Origin: Isoetes taiwanensis | Lineage: Eukaryota > Streptophyta > Lycopodiopsida > Isoetales > Isoetaceae | NCBI GenBank assembly: GCA_021234155.1 | Contig: JAJEKV010000062.1 | Span: forward strand, 1,410,602 to 1,474,601 | DNA: 64,000 bases | Reading direction: 5' to 3' | Shown: positions 44,105 through 54,650 of the stretch, in pieces | Layout: every line of letters starts with the position of its first letter | Position numbering within the stretch: the first letter of the stretch is position 1 | Position numbers and translations under genes: made by a program | The notes under the pieces: generated by a model | Told to the model about the DNA's origin: nothing | The model's input: only the letters and a program-made list of their open reading frames with translations | The model's database searches: none

Positions 44105-46650
44105 CTTATGCTTACGGCCCAGCTGAACCAGCTCCTTCTGAGGGTAGGGGACAGATGCTTTGGGAGAGACCGCTCTCGACAATCCACAGGGGCTGCAACC
44201 ACCTTCCCCCGCAATCATCGGTTCGATGATCGAATGCGGGGAGCTGAAAACGATGGCTCCAAGTCTTTGGACCCCACCATTAGCCCGAGCCATCCGTCAA
44301 TACCGCCGCTCCTTCCTCAAGACCAAGAAAGCGGTACCTTTTTGAGCACCGGCTAACAGATGTTTGGTCTTCCTGGACCGCCACCCTAGGGCCTTCTGGA
44401 GAAAGGTCTTGAGTAAGCCTGCACAGCCCACAGGAAATATTACCCCGGAACAATGGGTGAGATACTTGCAGCAGCTGTATGACCCAATGGGAAGCCGGGC
44501 ACCAGTACCTCCGCAGACAGGCCTAGCACTGGTCATTACTGAAGGGGATGTCATAATGGGCCTGCAACACCTCGCTAACGGGAAGGCAGCAGATTTGGAT
44601 GGTATGCAGGCAGAGCTTCTCAAGTGGGCCGGGCCCCCAATGGTGCCGGTTCTCACAGCACTCTTCAACAGGGCATTGCAAGAAGGCTTCCCCCCGCACT
44701 GGACTACCAGTAGAGTTGTGCCCGTATACAAAGCAGGGGACCCCCACCCGACCAACTATCGTACCATTATGGTGGGTTCTGTCTTTGCCAAGTTGCTTAG
44801 GGATTCTTGGCGGTGATTGACACTTTGGGGGAGGATGGAGAAGTGCGGGCTCGCCGCTTGAGGCGCGAGCTTCGCCCGGCATTCTACTATTGACCATATC
44901 TTCACTCTGCAAACACTCATAGAGGATAGCGGAATCGGCCTTGAATCTGTCTTTGTTGCTTTGTGGATTTCGCAAAGGCTTTTTGACAGTGCCTCGGGAT
45001 AAGTTGTGGGGACAGATTGAGGCTGACTAGGGACCCCGTCGACTTGTAGAATGCTATATACGGACTATAATGAGGCTTGCTCGGTCGTCTCCTGCTTGTC
45101 GGGAGCCCGTTGTTAGTAGCATTTGGGGCGCGGGGGCTACCCTCTATCCCCGATGCTCTTCGGCTTGTACATTGACCGGCTAGAAGAATGGCTAGGCCGA
45201 AAGCACGGGGAGGCTCGGTTGATGCACCACATAATCCCGGCAACTCATATATCGATGATGTTGACCGCCGCATATACCCCGGAGGACATGCAACGCCACC
45301 GGATGCTTTGGACACTTTTCGCCAATTCATCGACATGAGAGTTAACTTGGCCAAGACAAGGGTGCCGTTGGTCCCCATCATCCGGCACCCACGTCTTCCC
45401 TCATTCACTTACCAGGGTAGTGGAGGTGGCTCGATCTTATAAGTATTTGGGCATTGAGTTTTCTACTACCACACCGGGATGCATCCATCGGAGTTTCTGG
45501 TCACTGCGAAATTTTGGAAAGCCACAGATGCAATGCAAAACAACAATCCACAAGGCAGAGCCAGTATGCATGGGGTCACCAGCACACTTGTTCGGGGCCT
45601 TGGTTGAACCGGTCCTCCTCTATGGGGCGGAAGTGTGGGGGCGGTGATATCCCTCACCACTTGGAGCGATCTAGAGCAGTCTGAAGGCTTTCTTGGCCGG
45701 GCACTTCGGGAGTGAAATCCACGGTCCCATATCGGATCTTGCTCCAAGAGGCAGGGCTTCCTTCCATTCTGAGGGGCTGCGTTGGAGCGTCACATTATTT
45801 ACTTCCGGAAGGTGGTGGCTATGGATGAAGCCGGCTGCCCAACCTTGCTTTGGCGTTGGCGATGGGCCCGCATGGCGACTCAAAGCCTCTTTGGAAAGAT
45901 AAGCAAGCCGGTGGTTTCGCTATGGAATGTGCGAGGCACAAAGATGTGGACCGGTGCATACACCGGAAGGAACGCGCTGCCTTGAAGCAATACTTGGATG
46001 CTTGCTTCATGGCCAAGCTTTGGGATCACGAGAGCCCCTGTCACATGTCAAGGTGGCAAATTATCGACACAGGTTAATCCCATGCTCACGAGGGGCCCAC
46101 ACCACTACTGCGCACCCATCTACCCATGAAAAAGCCGGGGTGATTGCTTCCATTCGCAGGTGCACACCACCTCCGCATTGAGGCGGGGAGATGGATTGGG
46201 GGCTGCGTGAGGGCGAGTCCGCTGTCGGTCGATCTTTGTCGGCGGGCCATTGAGGATGAAAGTCACGCCCTCCGGGCCTGTCCGACTGACGAGCATATCA
46301 GGGCTCGGTATGCTTTCGGTTAGTTTTGCCCCATCGGGCCTTGCATGAGCTCGAGCACGGCCTCGTGAGGGCTTGTTGGGATCGTACCTCAGGAGGTAAT
46401 GGATACGTGGACTCGGTTATGCCCCCGTCCAGGCATTAACCTCACCGCATACTTGTGATTATGTATATAATCAGGCGAAGTATGTCAAACATCCTTATTG
46501 CTACTAAGGTTTTTCCCAAAAACCTTCGGTGAGGGGGTTTTTAATCCTGGTAGTATCGCTGCTTTGCTCTCTCTTTGTACTTGGGTCCCATAGGCGGTTG
46601 GTCTCCGTGGACGATAAAATCATATTCTATTCTATTCTATTCTAATATTA
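44105..46650 (+). pseudogene. LINE with broken reverse transcriptase
   Basis: A 150-codon frame (44364-44816) gives the region before and at the start of reverse transcriptase: EGDVIMGLQHLANGKAADLD, GMQAELLKWAGPP, LFNRALQEGFPPHW and NYRTIMVGSVFAKLL. Thereafter frames change often: TIDHIFTLQTLIED (about 44892-44933), LSPMLFGLYIDRLEEWLG (about 45140-45195), YIDDV where YADDV is usual, FRQFIDMRVNLAKT, ARSYKYLGIEFS and LVEPVLLYGAEVWG. A C-terminal CxxC...EDESHALRACP pattern lies near 46230-46290. The 3' end has CCATAGGCGG and a TATTC pentamer repeat (about 46623-46643) instead of poly(A). All domains are interrupted, so it is inactive. Confidence 0.85.
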
Positions 46651-48414
46651 AAGCTTTTTTCACGATTGGTGTTTCTAGCTTAGAGTGTGATCTAAGCACC
46701 CACAACCTGTGTAGAAAATCACGAAGTGAATGAGCTATGGGTGTACAAACACAAGCGAGCTCTCTGCTTTAGATTTGTAAGTTGAAAGTACACCTTCGAC
46801 TTGGACTTTTTTTGTTCAGTATATTTTCATTCTCACGATCCGCGAGTCTTAGAGACCTGTGGAGTCAACATTGGTTGCATATGCAAAATAGGGTTTTAGG
46901 TTAGTTGTAAGCAATGATTGCCTTTTAGATATGAGCACATTATAAACCATATAGTGGTTGGAAATGCAAAGTAGAGTTTTTGTTCGTTTTAAGTTATGCC
47001 TGGCTTCTAGATGTGACTAGACCATGCGATGGGCACAAATATATTTGGCTAGACATGAATATATGGAGATGCATGTTAAAATTTATATTCACTTTTATCA
47101 TCATGAGTTCTACCACCCTTTTGCAAACAGCTTTGACTTATTTGTCGGTAGATATTTAATTGATAAGGTTATGTAGTTTTTGTAGTTGTTGCCTGCTTTG
47201 CATGTTCAGGTGGAACACAAGTTTCCCAAATTTGGATATATTAAAGGCCATTCAGGGGACCGGTAATATTGTTACGTGAGATCTAGAGAAAATAAGAATA
47301 TGAGGCTTCTCTCCTACTACAACACCATAGTGCTTTAGATGCATGACAACTACATTTCTGATTTATGTTCTGAACATATCTATTCATGTGGCATTTATTT
47401 TCAAATGTTTATGTAGATCAGAAGCAGAATCCGGAGTTGCAGACCTCAATGAAAGCAGATTTATCACTTCTATAAATGTTGCGGGGACCATCGAGTGCCA
47501 AGTTTCAACCAGTTTTAACACCTGTGGCAATATTAGCAAATAGTACATGAGCCTACAAGGATCAAACCTTTGTCGAACATCTACTGAAATCACTGATTCA
47601 TCAAGGTGTAGTTCAAATCCTTCTAGCATGAGGTTTTAGTAACGCTTATAAGTTCACTGTTGCATTGACATGCTCCTATTTTGTTATCTTGCCATATATA
47701 ATGTTTTGCAACGATGCTTTCCTTACTAACATCTTTACATATCCTGACATCATTTTATTCCAGGATTTTATTTTTGATAGCGAATATTGTATCGGCACCG
47801 TAAATAGCACCATTCAAATCTACCTCTGTTTTTGCATCACAGAGTTGTCAGCAATGAATTCTTCAACCTAGCAGCTACACTTCAGCAATCTTGACATCAT
47901 ACTTCCGACACAGGTCTCTGATATACATAACTCCTCCCAAAATAACTTTGTCCATAGCCACAAAAGGTTTGAGGAGATTTCTAGTGCATTTGAAAGTCTC
48001 GAAACATATAATTTGTCTACAAAGGCCAATATTGGAAGGCACTAACTTCGTGATATGGTAGTAGAAGCATGAGACTGCGAAGAGCCACTGGCATGATTGG
48101 CATGATTTACATATAGAATGAGCTGAACAAATGAAATGAAATGCTGCATCTTCTCTCTTTTATCTTCTTCGTGCACAAACCTTGGCTGTTGCATCATCAG
48201 ATTTATCTACATTTGCAAGATTCAACTCAAACACTGCTAAACCAAGCCATCGTCTTTATGACATTGATTTCCTTGGGTATCCTCACAAGATGCTTTACCT
48301 CTGCACCAAGGTTTATTATCTCTGTAGCATTTTTGATGTAGGATAACATTAACAATGTCATACTGGAGATAAGCTCATTTTCTATGTTGACATTCCTTTA
48401 CATGGGCATTTCTT

Positions 48415-48590
48415 ACAAACATGCATATGTTGTGTACAACTGAGAATTGCATAGAATTACAATGCCCAAGATTACCCTCCCCCTTTATAGCTATCCATCG
48501 GGTCTTCTTACAAACCAGACATGCATACATTACATCGCAGCTAACAATTGCATAGAACTATAATGCCCAACATCCCCCCTCCCCCTAACC
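48415..48590 (+). repeat. Imperfect tandem duplication of about 97 bp
   Basis: ATTGCATAGAA(T/C)TA(C/T)AATGCCCAA followed by a C-rich stretch occurs at about 48447-48485 and 48547-48590, each preceded by an ACATGCATA segment. Confidence 0.65.
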
Positions 48591-49121
48591 AACAAAGAAA
48601 AGAACACCCCAAATGGCATGCATTACCTTACCTGTATAAGATTACAATTTTACATGCCATGAAGTACATATAAATGCTCTATATGTTGCATATACATGTC
48701 CAATCAAAAGCGCCACACTCCTTGGATTGACTGTATTCACAAACATCATCTACGTCTTCAAAAATAATAGAAGGATGTATAACAAATATTGAGACCAATT
48801 CCACCACAAAAATATTTTTGCAAAAGCATGACAGGACTTGCGAAAAATGAGGTCATTTATCCATATTTTCGTCTTTTCTACATATAGAAAACGTACCTAG
48901 ACATTTAACACTTAGAAATTATGTTTAATTTGCGTTACCATCTATCTTAATGCTAGCAATTATGATATACTTAAACCCATAGATAATAAGCGCGTGTTGA
49001 GGAGCACAAAAGTGGGTCTAATTGTTAAGTTATACTGGCACATCGGTATAATCAAGAAATCAAATGCCCTCAAATTGGAATTTTAATTCATCTCATTACT
49101 TGCATCTCAAACCACAAACGG

Positions 49122-49390
49122 TTCTTTATAGTGCATTCAGGTTCAATGTTAGGTTGTGAGTATTTGTCTGTGATCCAACATAACATAATCAACTTTAAAT
49201 CCAAATACCACATACACAAAATCTATATATTGAATTCTATGTACAACACAAAAGGATTTCTATGGTATACTCAAGTTCTATGTTAAGTGTGCGAGTATTT
49301 GTGGGTGATCCAACATAACATAATCAAGTTTAAATCCCACTATCACACACACAAAACGTACATTTTGAATTCTATGTCAATGAATCTTGC
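49122..49390 (+). repeat. Imperfect tandem duplication, period 135 bp
   Basis: GATCCAACATAACATAATCA occurs at 49172 and 49307, embedded in longer similar sequence (GAGTATTTGT upstream, TTTAAATCC downstream). Confidence 0.75.
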
Positions 49391-49504
49391 AAATTTCCTC
49401 TATATTACGCTTGCCTCCTCCAAGCTACATTATCTATTCTTGCCAACAATGAAGCAATCACCTCTTCAAATTGTTCTTTGCTTGCAACAGTAGAAGCACC
49501 ATAA

Positions 49505-50399
49505 CTAGTCAAAGTGTTAAAACCAAATAAGGCTATAATGTTGAGGGTTCTTACGACCACGATTTATGAATACATTCAAAATGCAAGCATTCATTGCAAA
49601 GATATAATGTTACGAAAATGTCCAAGAGAAAGCTATCATTCATTGCCGTATAATGTTTTGAAAACGTCCAAGAGAAAGCTACAGTTTCCGAGGAAATTAT
49701 TCTTTCTAGTAATTTAAGAGCATGTAGCACCATAGGGGCAATTGATGGGGAGGCGGTCGATAAAAAAGTTGTCGAACCGGTGGCTGTATTCTTATTGTAG
49801 TGTATCTCACAAAGTCTCATAAAATTGTGTCATTGAGCCTTCCAACTAGAGCGAATGGCTAGGGTGAATCCCCATTACGAAAAAAAAAACATAGTTTGTA
49901 GATCTTTGTCATAGGCCTCGGATCAAGATCATTTTCATTGAAAAAGGTCTTCGAGAAGTAGAGCAAGAAACAAAATCATGGCAATGAGAACTTGCTACAA
50001 GTAAAGCTAAAGCTATAAAACGGCTACAAACCACGCACAAAATGCATCTCAAGCATTCCTTCACCCTAGATAATGCAGACATGAACATAATGTATTTTTA
50101 CATTCATCGTCAAAAAACATGTCTTTGAACCTTAACATTACTACAAAATACCCTTTGCTTTGCCAAACAAACAAATTGGAGCATAAACATTGCAGCATAA
50201 ATGGCAGAGCATGGATGTGGTCAACATGGAAATTCAATGGTTGCACAGAAAACAAAAATAACATTCAGTTGCCAAATGCTCTGAACTGATGCATCCTTGT
50301 GTGCTCTTGCATTGACACTTGTTCTGCCTTGATTAACTACAATCTTGTAGAGATAGTTTCTAATATTTTTCTTAACCCTTGATCTTGTTTCTAAAAATC
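49505..50399. repeat. Repeat-derived region upstream of the Dof-like gene
   Basis: Starts with the segment shared with 34642-34720. The part 49620-49735 is the inverted partner of 25448-25560. The remainder (49740-50399) shows no gene. Confidence 0.55.
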
Positions 50400-50593
50400 C
50401 ACACGGTTAAGTTATCTCTTCTGATATTATCATTGAGATATTAACGTTAACGTTGAGATATTGCAAAAAAAAAAAAATCCACACGGTCATCGCACACGAC
50501 ACGGTCATCTCACGCGGTCAACCCAGGTCATCCTACACGGTCATCCCATACGATCGGCCTATATAAGACCGTCATTCCACAGTAAACACCAAA
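50400..50593 (+). promoter_or_regulatory. Promoter cassette F of the Dof-like gene
   Basis: TGATATTATCATTGAGATAT (50431 on), TTAACGTTAACGTT, an A run, then repeated ACACGGTCATC / CACGACACGGTCATC / ACACGGTCATCCC motifs and TATATAAG (50560-50567). The ATG at 50594 is only 34 nt after the first T of the TATA box, so the 5' untranslated region should be almost nil if the box is used normally. Nearly identical to cassette E. Confidence 0.75.
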
Positions 50594-52075
50594 ATGAAGA
50601 AGACGGAAATGAAGATGGCGAAGCAAGGTGAAGCTCTTAAGAAGTGCAAGACGGCAAAGAGTGAAGGTGTTAAAAAGTCTAGAATAATGAAGAACACAAA
50701 AAAGAAGATGGAGAAGCGTGAACAGATAGAGGAATTCAGCTATTTGGAGCAAATGAAAGGTATGTTGTTTTTGGAGAAAGAAGTTGCCATGTTGGATGAC
50801 TTGTTGGCCCAAGAAAATTTCAATTCTCTATCACAAGAAGATGACTTGAAGCAAAAAAAAGGGGATATCTACGACTCTCAAACTGTTGTAGGCTCTCAAA
50901 CCCTTGAGGAATTGTTTGATGACGACTTGCCAAGACTAGAGGAACATGGAGATATGCTTGACTTTGTCAACGTCAAGAAGCAAACAGACGGTGATATCAA
51001 TGCAGTAAATGCGTTGTTAGCAAACATTGAGTTGCCAAGCCTTCAAGAATTGTTTGATGAAGACTTGCCTACGCTTTGTGAGGTCAGTCTAGAGGAACAT
51101 AGGGACATGCTTGACGTGGTAAATGTCAATGACGAAGTAGATGGCTTGTTGTCAGAGATAGACTTGCCAGTCCTTGATGAAGACTTGCCAACATTTTGTG
51201 ATGCAAGACTAGGGCAATCAGGAGCCCCATCACAAGAAAATGATCATGAAGACATGCTTGACTTGATTAATGTCTCGGTCAACAATAAGAAGAGAAAGGA
51301 AGCAAGCAGGGATAATGATGAGACATGTTGCTGGGATGAGTTTGATGGCATGTTGGCACAGGCAGAATTGCTAAACAAAGACAATCATATGTTTGATGGA
51401 CAGGCAAGCAGGGGTGATGATGAGACATGTTGCTGGGATGAGTTTGATGCCGTGTTGGCACAAACAGAAGATAGGGATGACGAAGAAGCAACACAAGAAG
51501 CAGCATGTTGCTGGGATGAGTTTGATGCCATGTTGGGACAGGCAGAATTGCTAAACAAAGGCAATCATATGTTTGATGGACAGGCAATACTTGCAGGAAC
51601 ACCACCACAACAGGTTGCATCTGGTCGGGGTGAATTTGATTTTGATGCCTTATTAGCAGGAGGGCATTGTCAGGAAAAGTCCATGGTCAATGCATCATTA
51701 GCAATTACAAGTCAACAAGCTATGACAAGCATGGCAGCTGTGTATCAGAACCAATGGCATCAACAGGAGCAACAAGTGACAGCAGCTCCAAGGATGAAAA
51801 TGCAGAAGACGATCATGCCCAAGTATGACTGCCCTCGGTGTTTCAGTAGTGACACCCGTTTCGACTATTTTGAGAATAAAAAAGGAAACCAACCAAGGTA
51901 TTATTGTAGGGAGTGCGACAGGGACTGGACCATCGGGGGCAAACTGAGGCCATCTCAACCTCGGCATCGCAATAAAAAGATCCAAGGTGCCAATCGGCGT
52001 CGCAATAAAAAGATCCAGGATGCCAATCATAACTTGGCTTCTGTACACACTCAGCCACTTGTATGCAGTTATTGA
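50594..52075 (+). CDS. Dof-like zinc-finger protein with acidic repeats, 493 aa
   Basis: This is the longest intact frame of the window and the only complete non-transposon protein candidate. Residues 1-44 are very basic and lysine-rich (a possible nuclear signal). Residues 104-227 hold three repeats of the type ELFDxDLPxL...DMLDxVNV. Residues 242-335 hold three repeats built on CCWDEFDxMLxQ, and a weaker GEFDFDALLAGG follows at 346-357. Clusters of acidic and bulky residues like these resemble transcriptional activation domains (inference). Residues 413-451 form a Dof-type finger: CPRC-x21-CREC (Cys 413, 416, 438, 441), with QPRYYC and WTIGGKLR at the places where Dof proteins have QPRHFC and WTxGGxLR. 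Plant Dof factors bind AAAG sites (family knowledge). The usual GGGxRK tail is replaced by two basic NKKIQ.AN repeats. Known Dof proteins normally carry the finger near the N-terminus, so a C-terminal finger is unusual. The ATG is chosen because the paralogue at 35000 begins identically. Confidence 0.75.
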   Translation: MKKTEMKMAKQGEALKKCKTAKSEGVKKSRIMKNTKKKMEKREQIEEFSYLEQMKGMLFLEKEVAMLDDLLAQENFNSLSQEDDLKQKKGDIYDSQTVVGSQTLEELFDDDLPRLEEHGDMLDFVNVKKQTDGDINAVNALLANIELPSLQELFDEDLPTLCEVSLEEHRDMLDVVNVNDEVDGLLSEIDLPVLDEDLPTFCDARLGQSGAPSQENDHEDMLDLINVSVNNKKRKEASRDNDETCCWDEFDGMLAQAELLNKDNHMFDGQASRGDDETCCWDEFDAVLAQTEDRDDEEATQEAACCWDEFDAMLGQAELLNKGNHMFDGQAILAGTPPQQVASGRGEFDFDALLAGGHCQEKSMVNASLAITSQQAMTSMAAVYQNQWHQQEQQVTAAPRMKMQKTIMPKYDCPRCFSSDTRFDYFENKKGNQPRYYCRECDRDWTIGGKLRPSQPRHRNKKIQGANRRRNKKIQDANHNLASVHTQPLVCSY

Positions 52076-52337
52076 AGTTGCATGGCTGTTGGTCATAAGA
52101 GACTGGTACAGTTATTATATTGGATAGCTGCCATTTGAAAATACTTGTAAATAATCTGGCAGAATATGCCTTTTGTAAATACTCAGCCACTTGTATTGTT
52201 ATCAAGACTGGCCATTTGTAATATTTATCACAATGTTGTCAACAGTTTTACATTCTTTTGTAGATACAGCAATAATTGAGCCATTAGTGCTTGTGCTCTA
52301 GCTGTTAGTGCCTCATTACTAGTGGCGAGCAGTAAGT

Positions 52338-52457
52338 ACTTCTGTTACTGCTTGTGTGCTAGCTGTGCGACCAACCAGCCATAATGCTCCTTTAACTACT
52401 TCTGTTACTGCTTGTGTGCTAGCTATGCAACCAACCAGCCATAATGCTCCTTTAACG
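52338..52457 (+). repeat. 60-bp tandem duplication
   Basis: ACTTCTGTTACTGCTTGTGT starts at 52338 and 52398. The units differ at two or three bases. Confidence 0.9.
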
Positions 52458-52636
52458 TTAGTCGTGGACCAAGGGTTTTGGACTAGCAATTGCATAAAGA
52501 CTCAAAAATGGTTTCTTAGATTTATGGAGGATCCTTGCCATGTCAGTTAGAAGTATTAAATGGATGGCTTGATCAATTTGACACTGCTACAAAGAGTTTC
52601 ATTTCCAATTAACGAGTCATTATCAAGATTGAAGAG

Positions 52637-53488
52637 AAAGATATATGAGTCATGTTAAATCTGCAACTCTTGCATTGAGAAATAAGCCAGGATTGGGTAA
52701 TAAATTGCATTATGGTGTTTACAAACACCACAGTGCAGCACCTTTATCATACAGAGATGCGTTATTTGAGAATGAGTAAATGAACTTGCTTTGTTTCATG
52801 ATTAGTTTTTTCAAGAACCGCGTTAACTGCAGGAGCAGATTATGATTGCTTTTCTTGTCATATGTTCATTCTCTATGCAGATACAAGATTTGTTGTTTAA
52901 GATCATAAGTTCTTCAGTTATGATATATAGGGGATATAGGGGATATAGTATATAATTGCGTATGTGGAGCTCTGCTTGTATGTGTGAATAAAAAAGACAA
53001 CTTTGTTTCAGAATTGGTTAATCTAAGTATTATAAGGAAGGCTAACGCTGTTGATCTCTTTTTGTTTCTAAAGCGCAACAATCCCAGATGGAAGACATAA
53101 GTAGAAGGGAAGGCAAACAGATAACATGAGGCAACGTCTAGGTACTTGCATTCCCTTTATAGCATTCTTGAGCCAATTTCACACCTTAAGAGCTCTTTCT
53201 TGAGTGTTTGCTTGCACTTAGCAAAAGAAGAAGGAGCATTTTTCACTTAGAAGAAGAATAGAGCACCTACGGATGGATTTCTTTGTATGTCCCACAGCAT
53301 TTGACAGATATATCACTTCCTATCCAAATCCTCTGCAAGTTCATGAAATTGTTAAAGATATATGAGTCATGTTAAATCTGCAACTCTTGCATTGAGAAAT
53401 AAGCCAGGATTGGGTAATAAATTGCATTATAGTGTTTACAAACACCACAGTGCAGCACCTTTATCATACAGAGATGTGTTATTTAATG
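52637..53488 (+). repeat. Direct repeat pair, about 130 bp, spaced by 718 bp
   Basis: GATATATGAGTCATGTTAAA to TACAGAGATG(C/T)GTTATTT is present at about 52638-52770 and 53356-53485. Only two substitutions are seen over most of its length. Confidence 0.85.
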
Positions 53489-53879
53489 CTACAGTGTTAT
53501 TCCCAATTGCTACAGTAATTATAATTCAATGGTTCGTTTGCATTAAGCATTATATGAAGGTTTATTTAAATTATTGTATTATAAGTGTAACCATTGAAGA
53601 ATTGTTGTGCTAGATAGCTTGTCAAATTTATAACAGACATACAGTGCGATGATAATCGCCCAATCATTCAAGATCAACAAGAGTTAGATGCCAATGCATG
53701 GCATGTTGAAAACCTCTAGAAGGTATGTTTCTGATTTCTGCGCTTGCATTTGCCAAATCTGAAATTTTCTAGAAAGTATTTACTAAATCTAGAAGGTATA
53801 TTTTCCAATTTGTGTTTCTCTTCAGCTTGTTTTGTTGCTTCAGTCATGCTTCTATTTGTATTCCCCATTGACAATAGTC

Positions 53880-54260
53880 AAAGGCAATCTGATGTCTTAA
53901 ATGAATCTGTGCATTGGATAACATTTCATAGTGGTTTATGATTTTGGATACCTGCTAAAGCTTCTGACCTGCCAAAATCTTCCTGCTACTCAAGCAGAAT
54001 TTTTTATTCTCTTACGCCTGTATTTTCTTGTTGTATATGACATTGAACATCTCATGAGATTCAAAGACATGCATGGAGGTCTTAATAGGGTAGCTGAAGC
54101 TCTGAAAGTGGAACGTATTGGTCCTTCACATCAAGCTGGTTCTAATAACCTTGTGACATCTTGTGTATTTCGGAAGCTAAAGAGGGGACATTTTAATGGA
54201 TTTACAGAGCAACATGCAGGTGTACTCTATGGATTGGGTGTAGATATTTGTGAAAATTAA
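53880..54260 (+). pseudogene. CAF1: CAF1 (CCR4-associated factor 1) deadenylase, C-terminal fragment
   Basis: CAF1 is the DEDD-type nuclease subunit of the CCR4-NOT complex that shortens mRNA poly(A) tails in the cytoplasm. The fragment reads [16 protein letters not shown] (from 53888). After a one-base insertion near 53935 it continues [70 protein letters not shown] and [11 protein letters not shown], ending at TAA 54258-54260. The order matches the second half of plant CAF1, including the catalytic-domain HSGYDFGYL and HQAGSD-like motifs (here HQAGSN). The first half, with the DTEFPG motif, is not found upstream. The frameshift, the missing N-terminus and the D-to-N change make this a pseudogene. 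Confidence 0.85.
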
Positions 54261-54287
54261 GTGATGCAATGTTCTTTCCTTATTTGC

Positions 54288-54650
54288 ATGCTATACTTGT
54301 TGCTGCTGATAAGCAAGATATACCAGCACAGTCCATTTATCTCAACTTTAACTTTTTGCAAACATAACATATTTCTGACTCATTCTGTGTTCTTTTCCAG
54401 AAGCTAGAATAGAGTAGATATTGGCTTTATTTGGACAGTTAAATGGAAATACATCATTAACACTAGTTGATACTCTCTTCTTAGTCTGTGCCCCTTATTC
54501 ATGTAGTCAGCATACATATGCTAATGCTATACTTGTTGCTGCTGATAAGCAAGATATAGCAGCACAGTCCATTTATCTCAACTTTAACTTTTTGCAAACA
54601 TAACATATCTGAGTCATTCTGTGTTCTTTTCCAGAAGCTAGAATAGAGTA
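54288..54650 (+). repeat. Partial tandem duplication, period 236 bp
   Basis: ATGCTATACTTGTTGCTGCT begins at 54288 and again at 54524. About 130 bp of the second unit is present, ending AAGCTAGAATAGAGTA. Confidence 0.85.

Larger units (their letters stand above)
46651..49504. other. 2.9 kb without a supportable gene
   Basis: AT-rich. It contains two imperfect tandem duplications (48415-48590 and 49122-49390). Minus-strand frames around 47384-47629 and 48140-48330 read like degraded protein sequence but match no domain I can name. Confidence 0.45.
52076..53879. other. Non-coding region with duplications
   Basis: Downstream of the Dof-like gene. A 60-bp tandem duplication and a 130-bp direct repeat are listed separately. 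The shared frame in the latter reads KPGLGNKLHY.VYKHHSAAP but has no known match. Confidence 0.45.

Noticed and set aside
44108-44356. Frames on both strands at the LINE 5' end considered as host genes
   Set aside because: They precede and overlap the LINE coding sequence in shifted frames and read as damaged LINE protein.
51279-51620. 113-codon minus-strand frame over the Dof-like gene
   Set aside because: It is the antisense of the CCWDEFD repeats and is repetitive for that reason; no independent evidence.
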